Shown in pieces: positions 34,580 to 47,300 of a DNA stretch of 64,000 nucleotides. The first letter of the stretch is position 1, and every line of letters begins with the position of its first letter. The notes under the pieces were generated by a model. The model ran no database searches, had not been told where the DNA came from, and saw only the letters and a list, made by a program, of their open reading frames with translations. The position numbers and the translations under genes are program-made. Source of the stretch: Sipunculus nudus (taxonomy: Eukaryota; Annelida; Sipuncula; Golfingiida; Sipunculidae); contig CM049306.1 of assembly GCA_026874595.1 (NCBI GenBank), positions 107,033,142 through 107,097,141 of the forward strand, written 5' to 3'.

Positions 34580-37500
34580 TGCTAGTCATGCCCTCTTCCG
34601 AATCTTTGCTGGCTCCTCCGGTACCTGATCTCCAATGCCAGCTCTGGTGGTGGCCAATCTCTGCGGGTCTCAAATCTCTGCTGGCCCCTCTGGTAGTTCA
34701 TCTCTGCAGGCCCCTCCAATGGTTGCCCATCTCTGCAGGCCCCTCCAATGGTTGCCCATCTCCAATGGCCCCTCAAGTGGTTGCCCATCTCCAGTGCCAT
34801 CACTGGTAGTTGATCTATGTTAGTCCCTCTGGCGGTTGATCATCTGCTGGCCCCTCTGGTGGTCACCGATCTCCGCTGGCCCCCTCTGGCGGTCACCGAT
34901 CTCCGCTGGCCCCCTCTGGTGGTCACCAATCTCTACTGCCCCATCTGGTAGTTGATCTCCGCTGGCCCCTCTTACCTTTGGTGGTTGATTATCTCTGCTG
35001 GCCACTCTGGTAGTTGATCTCCGCTGTCCCCCCTGGTAGTTGATCTCCACATGCCCCTCTAGTAGTTGATCTCCACTGGCCCCCTGGTAGTTGACCTTCT
35101 CCGGCCCCTCTGGTAGTTGATCTCCACATGCCCCTCTAGTAGTTGATCTCCTCTGGCCCCTCTGGTAGTTACCCATCTCTGCTGGCTCCTCTGGTGGTCA
35201 CCAATCTCTGCTGGCACCTCTGGTGGTCACCAATCTCTGCTGGCCCCTCTGGTGGTCACCAATCTCTACTGCCCCATCTGGTAGTTGATCTCCGCTGGCC
35301 CCTCTTACCTTTGGTGGTTGATTATCTCTGCTGGCCACTCTGGTAGTTGATCTCCGCTGTCCCCCCTGGTAGTTACCCATCTCTGCTGGCTCCTCTGGTG
35401 GTCACCAATCTCTGCTGGCACCTCTGGTGGTCACCAATCTCTGCTGGCCCCTCTGGTGGTCACCAATCTCCACATGCCCCTCTAGTAGTTGATCTCCACT
35501 GGCCCCCTGGTAGTTGACCTTCTCCGGCCCCTCTGGTAGTTACCCATCTCTGCTGTCCCCTCCAGTAGTTACCCATCTCTGCTGGCTCCTCTGGTGGTCA
35601 CCCATCTCTGCTGGCCCCTCTGGTGGTCACCAATCTCTGCTGCCCCCTCTGGTAGTTGATCTCCGCTGGCCCCTCTTACCTCTGGTAGTTACCCATCTCT
35701 AATGTCCCCACTGGTAGTCACCCATCTCTGCTGCCCCCTCTGGTAGTTGATCTCCGCTGGCCCCTCTAACCTCTGGTGGTTGATCATCTCTGCTGGCCAC
35801 TCTGGTAGTTGATCTCTGTGGGCCCCCCTGGTAGTTGATCTCCACATGCCCCTCTAGTAGTTGATCTCCGCTGTCCCCCCTGGTAGTTTGGTAGTTGATC
35901 TCCACATGCCCCTCTAGTAGTTGATCTGCGCTGGCCCCTCTGGTAGTTGATCTGCGCTGGCCCCTCTGGTAGTTGATCTGCGCTGGCCCCTCTGGTAGTT
36001 GATCTGCGCTGGCCCCTCTTGTCCCTCTGGTGGTTGATCGTCTCTGCTGGCCACTCTGGTATTTGATCTCCGCTGTCCCCCCTGGTAGTTGGATCTCCAC
36101 ATGCCCATTTTGTAGTTGATCTCCACATGCCCCTCTAGTAGTTGATCTCCACATGCCCCTCTAGTAGTTGATCTCTGCTGGCCCCTTTGGTAGTAGCCCA
36201 TCTTTGGCCGCCCCTCTGGTATTAACCCATCTCTGGCCGCCCCTCTGGTAGTTGTTCTGCGCTGGACCCTCTAGTAGTTGATCTGCGCTGGACCCTCTAG
36301 TAGTTGTTATCTGCTGGTCCCTCTGGAAGAAGATCATCTATGCTGGCCCCTCTGGTAGTCCCCATCTGCGCTGGCCCCTCTGGTGGTCGCCAATCCCTAC
36401 CCATCGCCCATCTCCGCTGGCCCCTCTGGTAGCTTATCTCCACTGGCCCTTCTGGTAATTGATCTATGCTGGCCCCTCTGATAGTTACCCATCTCTGCTG
36501 GCCCCTCTTGTCCCTCTGGTGGTTGATCATCTCTGCTGGCCACTCTGGTAGTTGATCTCCACTGGCCCCTCTAGTAGTTGATCTCCACTGGCCCCTCTGG
36601 TAGTTGATCTCCTCTGGCCCCTCTGGCAGTTGATCTCCTCTGGCCCCTCTGGCAGTTGATCTCCCCTGGCCCCTCTGGTCGTTAATCTCACCTGGCCCCT
36701 CTGGTCGTTGATCTCCCCTGGCCCCTCTAGTAGTTGATCTCTGCTGGCCCCTCTGGTAGTTAATCTTCGCTGGCCCCTCTAGTAGTTGATCATCTCTGCT
36801 GGCCCCTCTGGTTGTCCCCATCTGCGCTAGCCCCTCTGGTTGTCCCCATTTCCACTGGAATCTCTGGTGGTCGCCAATCCCTACCCATCGCCCATCTCCA
36901 CTAGCCCCTCTGGTACTTGATCTCAGCTGGCCCCTCTGATAGCTGATCTCCGCTAGCCCCTCTGGTAGTTACCCATCTCTGCTTTCCCCTCTGGTAGTTA
37001 CCCATCTCTGCTGGCCCCTCTGGTAGTTGATCTCAGCTGGCCCCTCTGATAGCTGATCTCCGCTGGCCCCTCTGGTTGTTACCCATCTCTGCTGTCCCCT
37101 CTGGTAGTTACCCATCTCTGCTGGCCCCTCTGGTAGTTGATCTCCGCTTACCTCTCTTACCTCTGGTGGTTGATCATCTATGCTGGCCCCTCTGGTAGTT
37201 GATCTCTGCTGGCCCCTTTGGTGGTCGCCCATCTCCGCTGGCCCCTCTGGTGGTCACCCATCTCCGCTGGCCCCTCTGGTCGTTGATCGCTGCTGGCCCC
37301 TCTGGTAGTTGATCTCCCCTGGCCCCTCTTACCTCTGGTGGTTGATCATCTATGCTGGCCCCTCTGGTAGTTGATCTCCGCTGGCCCCTCTGGTAGTTGA
37401 TCTCCGCTGGCCCCTCTGGTAGTTGATCTCCGCTGGCCCCTCTGGTAGTTGATCTCCGCTGGCCCCTTTGGTAGTTTATCTCCGTTGGCCCCTTTGGTAG

Positions 37501-40500
37501 TTTATCTCCGTTGGCCCGATTGGTAGTTGATCTGCGCTGCCCCTCAGATAGTTCATCTTCACTGGCCCTACCCTGCTGGCCCCTCTGTGGTCACCAATCC
37601 CTGCTGGCCCCTCTGGTGTTCGCCCATCTCTGGCCGCCCCTCTGGTAGTAGCCCATCTCTGGCCGGCCCTCTGGTATTAACCCATCTCTGGCTGCCTCTC
37701 TAGTAGTTGATCTCCACTGGCCCCTCTAGTAGTTGATCTCCGCTGGCCCCTCTAGTAGTTGATCATCTCTGCTGGCCCCTCTGATAGATTATCATCTCTG
37801 CTGGCCCCTCTGATAGATTATCATCTCTGCTGGCCCCTCTGGTTGTCCCCATCTGCGCTAGCCCCTTTGGTTGTCCCCATTTTCGCTTGCATCTCTGGTG
37901 GTTGCCAATCCCTACCCTTCGCCTATCTCCGCTGGCCCCTCTGGTAGTTGATCTCCCCTGTCCTCCTTGGTAGTTGATCTCCACATGCCCCCTCTAGTAG
38001 TTGATCTCCACTGGCCCCTCTGGTAGTTCACATCTCTGCTGTCCCCTTTGGTGGTCCCCTATCCCTACAGATCACCCATCTCCGCTGGCCCCTCTGGTAG
38101 TTGATCTCCACATGCCCCCTCTAGTAGTTGATCTCCACTGGCCCCTCTTACTTCTGGTGGTTGATCATCTCTGCTGGCCACTCTGGTAGTTGATCTCCGC
38201 TGTCCTCCTTGGTAGTTGATCTCCACATGCCCCCTCTAGTAGTTGATCTCCGCTGGCCCCTCTGGGTGTTGATCTCCGCTGGCCCCTTTGGTAGTAGCCC
38301 ATCTCTGGCCTCCCCTCTGGTATTAACCCATCACTGGCTGCCCATCTAGCAGTTGATCTCGGCTGGCCCCTCTAGAAGTTGATATGCGATGGCCCCTCTA
38401 GTAGTTCTTGTTCTCTGGCCCGTTTGGTAGATCTCATCTCTGCTGGCCCCTCTGGTAGTTGATCTCCACTGCCCCTCTGGTAGTTGATCTCCACTGGCTC
38501 CTCTGGTAGTTACCCATCTCTGCTGTCCTATCTGGTAGTCACCCATCTCTGCTGTCCTATCTGGTAGTCACCCATCTCTGCTGGCCCCTTTGGTGGTCAC
38601 CAATCTCTGCTGGCCCCTCTGGTGGTCACCAATCTCTGCTGCCCCCTCTGGTAGTTGATCTCCGCTGGCCCCTCTTACCTCTGGTGGTTGATCATCTCTG
38701 CTGGCCAGTCTGGAAGTTGATCTCCGCTGTCCCCCCTGGTAGTTGATCTCCGCTGGCCCCCCTGGTAGTTGATCTCCACATGCCCCTCTAGTAGATGATC
38801 TCCGCTGGCTCCTCTGGTAGTTGATCTCCTCTGGCCCCTCTGGTAGTTGATCTCCTCTGGCCCCTCTGGTAGTTGATCTCCGCTGGCCCCTCTGGTAGTT
38901 GATCTCCGCTGGCCCCTCTTACCTCTGGTGTTGATCATGTATGCTGGCCCCTATGGTAGTTGATCTCCGCTGGCCCCTCTGGTAGTTGATCTCCACTGGC
39001 CCCTCTGGTAGTTGATCTGCGCTGGCCACTTTGGTAGTTGATCTGCGCTGCCCCCTCAGGTAGTTGATCTCCTCTGGCCCCTCTGGTAGTTGATCTCCTC
39101 TGGCCCCTCTGGTAGTTGATCTCCTCTGGCCCCTCTGGTAGTTGATCTCCTCTGGCCCCTCTGGTAGTTGATCTCCTCTGGCCCCTCTAGTAGTTCACAT
39201 CTCCGCTGTCCCCTTTGGTGGTCCTCTATCCATACAGATCACCCATCTCCGCTGGCCCCTTTGGTAGTTGATCTGCGCTGGCCCCTCAGGTTGTTCATCT
39301 CCGCTGGCCCTACCCTGCTGGCCCCTCTGGTGGTCGCCCATCTCCGCTGGCCCCTCTGGTCGTTAATCCCCGCTGGCCTCTTTCGTAGTTGATCTCCGCT
39401 GGCCCCTCTCGTAGTTGATCTCCGCTGGCCCCTCTTGTACTTGATCTCCACTGGCCCCTCTTGTCCCTCTGGTGGTTGATAATCTCTGCTGGCCACTCTG
39501 GTAGTTGATCTCCACTGTCCTCCTTGGTAGTTGATCTCCACATGCCCCTCTACTAGTTCATCTTCACTGGCCCCTCTGGTTGTTGATCTCCGCTGGCCCC
39601 TCTGGTAGTTGATCTCCTCTGGCCACTCTGGTAGTTGATCTCCTCTGGCGGTTTATCTCCTCTGGCCCCTCTGGTTATTGATCTCCTCTGGCCCCTCTGG
39701 TTGTTGATCTCCGCTGGCCCCTCTGGTAGTTGATCTCCTCTGGCCCCTCTGGTAGTTGATCTCCTCTGGCCCCTCTGGTAGTTGATCTCCGCTTGCCCCT
39801 CTGGTAGTTGATCTCCTCTGGCCCCTCTGATTGTTCAAATCTCTGCTGTCCCCTCTGGTGGTCACCTATCGCTACAGATCACCCATCTCTGCTGGCCCCT
39901 TTGGTAGTTGATCTGCGCTGGCCCCTCAGGTTGTTCATCTCCGCTGGCCCTAACCTGCTGGCCCCTCTGGTGGACTCCCATCCCTGCTGGCCCCTTTGGT
40001 AGTCACCCATCTCCGCTGGCCCCTCTGGTGGTCGCCCATCTCCCCTGGCCCCTCTGGTAGTTGATCTCCGCTGTCCCCCCTGGCAGTTGATCTCCACATG
40101 CCCCTCTAGTAGTTGATCTCTGCTGGCCCCTCGGGTTGTTGATTTTTGCTGGCCCCTTTGGTAGTAGCCCATCTTTGGCCGCCCCTCTGGTATTAACCCA
40201 TCTCTGGCCGCCCCTCTGGTATTAACCCATCTCTGGCCCCCCCTCTGGTAGTTGATCTGTGCTGGCCCCTCTAGTAGTTGATCTGCGCTGGACCCTCTAG
40301 TAGTTGTTGTCTGCTGGCCCCTCTGGTAGAAGATCATCTCTGCTGGCCCCTCTGGTAGAAGATCATCTCTGCTGGCCCCTCTGGTTGTCCCCATCTGTGC
40401 TGGCCCCTCTGGTGGTCCCCAATTCCTAAAAATCGCCCATCTCCGCTGGCTCCTCTGATGGTTACCCATCTCCCCTGGCCCCTCTAGTCGTTAATCTCCC

Positions 40501-41870
40501 CTGGCCCTTCTGGTAGTTGATCTCCCCTGGCCCCTCTGGTAGTTGATCTCCGCTGGCCCCTCTTGTCCCTCTGGTGGTTGATCATCTCTGTTGGCCACTC
40601 TGGTAGTTGATCTCCAAATGCCCCTCTAGTAGTTGATCTCCACTTGCCCCTCTGGTAGTTGATCTCCTCTGGCCCCTCTGGTAGTTACCCATCTCTGCTG
40701 TCCCCTCCAGTAGTTACCCATCTCTGATGGCTCCTCTGGTGGTCACCAATCTCTGCTGGCCCCTCTGGTGGTCACCAATCTCTGCTGGCCCATCTGGTAG
40801 TTGATCTCCGCTGGCCCCTCTTACCTTTGGTGGTTGATCATCTCTGCTGGCCACTCTGGTAGATGATCTCCGCTGTCCCCCCTGGTAGTTGATCTCTACA
40901 TGCCCCTCTAGTAGTTGATCTCCACTGGCCCCTCTGGTTGTTGATTTCTGCTGGCCCCTTTGGTAGTAGCGCCTCTTTGGCCGCACCTCTGGTATTAACC
41001 TATCTCTGGCCGCCCCTCTTGTAGTTGATCTCCGCTGGCCCCTCTAGTAGTTGATCTGCGCTGGACCCTCTAGTAGTTGTTGTCTGCTGGCCCCTCTGGT
41101 AGAAGATCATGTGCTGGCCCCTCTGGTAGTCCCCATCTGCGCTGGCCCCTCTGGTGGGTGACGATCCCTACCCATCGCCCATCTCCACTGGCTTATCTCC
41201 ACTGGCCCTTCTGGTAGTTGATCTATGCGTCCCTCTGGTAGTTACACATCTCTGCTGTCCTCTCTGGTAGTTGATCATCTCTGCTGGCCCCTGTGGTAGT
41301 TGATCTCTGCTAGCCCCTGTGGTAGTTGATCTCTGCTGGCCCCTGTGGTAGTTGATCTCTGCTGTCCCCTCTGATAGTTACCCATCTCTGCTGGCCCCTC
41401 TCGTATTTACCCATCTCTGCTGGCCCCTCTCGTAGTTACCCATCTCTGCTGGCCCCTCTGGTAGTTGATTTGCGCTGGCCCCTCTCTGGTAGTTGAACTC
41501 TGCTAGCCCCTCTCTGGTAGTTGAACTCTGCTAGCCCCTCTCTGGTAGTTGATCATCTCTGGCCCCTCTGGTGGTCCCCAATCTCTGCTGGCCCGCCATC
41601 TCTGTTGGCCCCCTCTGGTATTTGATTTGAGCTGGCATCTCAGGTAGTCATTGATCACCCCTGGACCCTCTTGTAGTCATCCATCTCAGCTGGACCCTCA
41701 GGTTGTCTTCCATCTCAGCTGGCATCTGATGGTCGCCCATCTCTCATAGTGGCCTGTCTATGCTGCTTGCCCTATGCTGATTGCCGATCTCCCCTGGCCG
41801 TCTTGTAATGGTTGCAGTTCATCTGGTCTCTTTGGCAGTTTGTGGTTTCTGCTTGACCCTCCAGTACTTG
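34580..41870 (-). repeat. Minisatellite array 1, basic unit 26 bp
   Basis: About 7.3 kb of head-to-tail units sharing CCCCTCTGGTAGTTGATC on the plus strand. The commonest unit is 26 bp (for example perfect repeats at 37380-37460). Variants of 29 bp replace TTGATC with TCACCAATC or TTACCCATC, and 36- or 38-bp forms carry an added TTACCTCTGG or TTGTCCCTCT. That is roughly 260 units. A nearly identical multi-unit block recurs at about 34921 and 35249. GC content is far above the flanks. Both edges decay gradually: 34580-34680 and, over about 300 bp, 41560-41870. Minus-strand ORFs up to 196 codons come from the repeat. Confidence 0.95.
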
Positions 41871-41884
41871 GTTGTCAACTTGAC

Positions 41885-42628
41885 AATACACACTTTTTTT
41901 TTTTGGGGGGGGGGGGGGGGGGAAGAATTCTTATTTTAGGTACAAAATATAAAGCTGATTTAAAGAAATATCAGCTGATGAGCAAGAAGTAGAAATAAGA
42001 AGTTAAAATAGCCCTATTGCAAACAATAACAACCGGACAACCTATAATAAACGGAGATGAGGGGAAATGAAATTTTTAATGGTTTACAAATTAATTTTAT
42101 TCAGATATCGGGACTGGCAGGATCTTCATGTTGTATCTAGTTAACCAATGGAAAGAATGCACTTAAAACATCCATCCAACAAAATGAATTTTAGGATGTA
42201 AAAGAAGCATTTTATCACTGCAGATGAAACTGTCAAACATTTTCCTCATATTAGGAACAGGCGCACAGCTTGCAGAAAAATTTTTAAAAGCAGACTAATA
42301 CCAAGAAAAACCATTATTGAAACAGATTAAAAGTGGGATGCAATACATAATATACATTTAATATATGAAAGTTTTATATAGGTTCAAACACCTAGTCAAC
42401 ACTTAGTGACAAATGTGTGAAAAATTATTTCATTATAAAAAAAATTGGGACTTCATGTTAATTTTAGTTTTTGATAGGGGAAAACTATACCTGCCCTTTC
42501 AGATTTTACCACCAGGAAGTTTCTATTCAAGATACTATTGATGCTTTTTTTTTTGGTGTTATACCATAAAAATACCCCAAAATATCCAATTTTTCCAATG
42601 TGTGATTTCCTTAAGCAATGGATAAGTC
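41885..42628. other. Spacer after array 1 with T/G homopolymer
   Basis: A run of T followed by about 20 G lies near 41893-41922, immediately beyond the array. The remainder is AT-rich with no gene seen. Confidence 0.6.
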
Positions 42629-43807
42629 CTGGGCTCGCGCTGGCCACTCGCCATGTCGCCAAATGCGATTAATTTGTCCGAAATGCGAGGAAACTTTGCA
42701 GAAATCGCCACGTTGGCGATTAAAAAATAATACAGAAATACCCATGTAAATCTGGTTTAAATACTCTCTTAAATATACCATCGATTGTTCCGTGATCGTG
42801 TTTGTTTACAACTTTACCAACTAGAAACCACGTTAATGTGGGTCTGTCTAAAAGTTGGAGAATTTGAAAAGAATTCAAGCAGAATATTTGAAGATGTTAT
42901 GTTCAACTAACAATGCGTGAACAGCCATAAAAAATTCTCCTGCTCTCCGAGAATTCTCTTACAGATGCCCTTTATTCTTATAAAACAAAAACTAACTCTG
43001 TTCTGATCGGTCGGTAGTTAAGCATGGAACTTAACTTAGCGCTCATTGGACAGAAAGTATATTTCGCTGATCATCTGTAAGTTGTGACACGGTTTACGTA
43101 TCGATATTTGACAATATTACAGCGATTGATTTCACACACCGTTATAAATAAAGCGTACTGGGTAATGTGTTTTCTTGATTAAAGTGTAATTAGCCGGCAT
43201 CTATCAAAGATTTTCGTCAGTGGTTAATATACGGCCTTATGGTCTTGTAACACCCGCCGCTATAGTCAGCGAAATATATGCTTTCTTTTTAACTGAGAAG
43301 TTCTTCAGTCAAACTATAACTGCTAAAGGTCGTTTCACGTGTTCCCGCGCGCACTTCATGTCAGAGAGACAGCATCATGTGTGGACATATTATCAGATTT
43401 ATGAGGAAGAAGTTATGTCAGTAAAGATTACAGAATTCTTCACACGTTCTGACATGTGAAAAAACAGAAATGGTGCCGAAAAATAAATGTCGGTAGGACC
43501 GAAATAAAAATAGATCCATTGTTTATGATGTTAAGCTGGCTGGACTGTCGGGAAGGGATGTTTTTTGCAAAGACTGTATTGCCAACAAAAAAGCAGAATA
43601 TATTTACCTTTTACTGCCTATTACTGATTAAATGTTTTGGAATTACTGCCTATTGCTATGATCTATAATATGAAGTGTATAAATCAGCTGAAAAGATTAT
43701 ATTCATTAAACGTTTCCTGTGGCTAACCGAAGTGAGCTGTGGCTAATGATTTTCCCACCTAATTAGCCACAGTGGCTAACCAGTTTTTATGGCCAGCGCT
43801 AGCCCAG
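42629..43807. mobile_element. Inverted-repeat-bounded element, 1.18 kb
   Basis: CTGGGCTCGCGCTGGCCA (42629-42646) is the reverse complement of TGGCCAGCGCTAGCCCAG (43790-43807) with one mismatch. An AAGT lies next to each end (42624-42627 and 43808-43811), not enough to define a target duplication. The GC-rich ends around an AT-rich centre suggest a non-autonomous DNA transposon, possibly hAT-like. A plus-strand open segment at 43220-43459 inside shows no recognisable transposase. Confidence 0.6.
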
Positions 43808-43978
43808 AAGTGAATACATATTAAAGATGTAACAAAAGTTTTTTTCCTAACTAAAGCTTTTTTCCAAGTTTATATGTTGTGTTCTTTTGTTACAATTTGA
43901 GTGTTTAGCTTTTCAGGCAGCAGACAGATCATCTTTCATGATTATTTTTCCAATGGTTAGACTAAAACTAACTGGTAA

Positions 43979-44316
43979 GGCCAAAATAAAAAAAAGGTAT
44001 GGTTCTCAGGCACTTTTTTTCAGAAATCAATGCGAGCGGGCGCTTTTTTTATTTTAAATATTTTGGTATGTTTTGAAAAAAATGTCAAATGATAAGGGAA
44101 AAAGCATAAAAATAACAGTTTTATTTTGCTAAATAAGTAAAAGCACTATAAAACAAAGGAAATTGTAAGGTTTTATCTTCTTGAAAGAAATGTCAGAGCG
44201 GCAGCAGCACAAAATTGGAAAGTTTTTATTGAAAATCAAAATAAAAATTTTTGATGCAGGGGTTTCAAATTGATGCGGGCGTTGCCTGAGAACCATACCT
44301 TTAATTTTTTTTGGCC
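43979..44316. mobile_element. PIF/Harbinger-type MITE, 338 bp, TAA duplication
   Basis: Ends GGCCAAAA.. and ..TTTTGGCC contain the shared inverted core AGGTATGGTTCTCAGGCA (left about 43995-44012, right its reverse complement about 44283-44300), giving termini of about 33 bp. TAA flanks each end (43976-43978 and 44317-44319). A 3-bp TAA duplication with GG..CC termini is typical of PIF/Harbinger elements. No coding capacity. Confidence 0.82.
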
Positions 44317-44319
44317 TAA

Positions 44320-47300
44320 TACAAATGTATACAGGTTACATGGGAGTAGTAGCATCAGTATAGGTAATATCTGTGACATCAAATTGGCAGGAATTTTTTT
44401 TTTGCAACAGGTTCTTCTGATTTAAGAGTGGTTGTTAGCAAGATATTTTCTCTCCTTTAAGCTGAGGATATGTTCAGCAAGAGTGTCAAGATCACATTAA
44501 ATGCAGTTGTTGTATCAGCAAGCTCTGGCTGATCGAAGTCTGTCTTACCAGCCAATTCCATGTGTTGAATGTGGACTCCGTCTGGTTTAATTTTTAAGAT
44601 TAATTCATCTGCAAATCCTGGATGCCTATTTATGTTTTTTATGCAGCAGTGCTTCCTATTTTGTTCATAAACGTGATTATTAAGTTTATGATGTCTAAAA
44701 AAAATTGCGAATCAGACCTTGAACCTTGTCATAAATACTTCAATAAATATATATATCTTTAATATGAATATATCTTATGAAAATTGTAATATTGATGTAG
44801 TCATTCAAAGTCCCCCAGTCTGGGACAAAACACTTTGGTACTTGAAACTTTACTTAACCAGCATTGGAGAAGTTTCATGGCGACAGCCCACTCTTTCAAT
44901 GCATCAATAGATCTTTAACATGGGACCAGCCGAGTTCATCACTTGTTTCCAAACATCAAATAATAAAAAAAAAAAACACTGATTGGTTACAGGAGGAAAC
45001 GGGGAACAGTGTAGAATTATTATCAGACTTTAAACCATAAATTAAATTTTAAAAAATGTTTAGGTTTTATAATGCTTAAATTACCGAATGCAAACAATGC
45101 ATTTTATAACATTTAACAAAATAAATAAAAATTATGGTTGGTCAGTTTAAAAATCACCAGAAAAAAAGTTGTGCTATGTGTGCGTGTAGGTGTGTGGGGA
45201 CCATTTGTCTTATTTTCAATTGTGCAGCGTCCACCTTGCGCATAACTGCACCCTTTTTAGGTACACTCCAACTGTAAATATAAATTGTCCATGTACTCAC
45301 CGCACTCCCTTGCATCATTCATACAACCACACAATACCTTCATATGAATCTGTTCTCTTCAGCACCCTCAATATTCACATACTGCAGAACAGGGTTGGTT
45401 TGGTTAAGTATGGAACAAGATGGAACCAGCTGGTTTCAGTACAGAGTGCACGTGTTGGGTTGGGTAATCGCTTCATTGTAGAAAGTTCTGGTTTGGTATA
45501 GCTTCTTGTTATTTCCATTGGTCACAAGTAGAGTGGGGGAAAGTATCTTCTGACAGGTCTTAATCCTCAGTTTGTCCCCAAGACACCAACTACCATGATA
45601 ACCTGGTCTGATAACACCAGTATGGGCTGCACATCATGTATCAGCAGTGCCTTTTCAGGGAATTTGCTTGTTCAGCGCCCACACATCCCTGTTGCATACA
45701 CAAGATTGCAAGCAAGCAGTACACATAAATTATCATACAAATTCACCAGGTGAATATTATGTTATGACACAAGGACCTAGGATTAAATCATTAAATTGGT
45801 ACAAATTGTTTCTTAAGTGTTTAAAAGTGTTTAATTGGTGTGATAATTCAAGTGTGCATAATTGGCCGATTAAAACCCTTTTCATCCTCATTAATAAATT
45901 GCAATACCTTATTTGCAGCATTTTTTAAGCAGTAGCACTTACTATCCTGCATTTATTGCAGCAGTCATGTTGCAAATTGAGCATAAATTTCAAACCAGTT
46001 TCAATGTATACTAGTAATATGTCCATTCACAAAATCAGTACCTTCAATTTGGTTTCACTTTACCCTTGTGACATCACCATAGTCACAAATAAGCAGATCA
46101 CAATAGATGGCTTTGGTCTGGGATTGAAATGGCCTGGTTTCTCTTTACCACAGTTATTCAACCATTTGTACTTGGGGAGCAGCACAATATTGTTGAGACC
46201 TCATAGGACATGTCACTGTATCCAAGGAAAACAAGGTAGTACTGCAGTCTTATTTTCAGTGGTAGCACTAGAAGATGATGCATTAGGACCAGGGACTGGC
46301 AGAAGATAAAGACGATAGGCAGCAGTCCACCTTCTAGACCTCTGCAAGTTCTATTTACTGACTGGAAACAAATCACAAACACCTTTCAAACATTTGTGGC
46401 ACATGTTGAGCTGTTTTCAGTTGAAAGTTATATAAATGTTGAGATAAAACTTTTAATGTAAAAATATTAGTGTAACTTGCACATGCACTACCCTGCGTAT
46501 CAATTTATATTAATCCATCTATAGATTTGAAAATCATATTTCCTGGTTAAACTTGCAGCAACAATGATTGGACAAAATAATATCACAGGCTCATGGAGGT
46601 GCTTCAATAAAATTACAAAACCCCAACAACAGAACAAAAAGCAGTTGCACAGCCCCAGATTTCCATGCTACTGATTAAAATGTTTTTACTTAAGGATTTC
46701 ACTATTTAAAGAGCATTGCAATATGGTAATGTAAAATTTTAAGTTTAGTTATAAGAATTAAAAAGCACTTGATGAAACAAGAGTAATGACAAATAAGTGT
46801 AATGAACTGCCTGGTCAAATAAGTAACTGGCATGGAGGTACAAAGGACCAATTGTTGGATCAGATTCCCGGCACACTGACAAGTTCCAGTGACCAACAGC
46901 ATTCAAAGGTTGTCCCCGAACGTTGTGGTTTTCTGTTCAAGGTTGACATAGTATTTGTGGTCTCATGGCATCATCGTCCAAACCAGACTGAAGAGATATT
47001 GAATGAGAAGGGAAGTATTTGTACAATACTATCAGTTTTTTTTTAATGTCTTCAATCAATCAGCAGTTGAGGTGGTATTATTTATTGCAATGAAAGAATT
47101 ACTTCTGGATTCTGATTTCCATATGCAGAGAATTTTGTTATCCATGCAATGATGCATTTGCAACAGTTAATATCTGAAAGCTGCACATTGCACTTTTATA
47201 CTGAAAATAAATTAAGCTCACTTTTACACAAAGAAATCATACTTAACTCTGCAGCCATCAACTTCCACACATACCAAATACGTATTCTCTCCTACAATTG

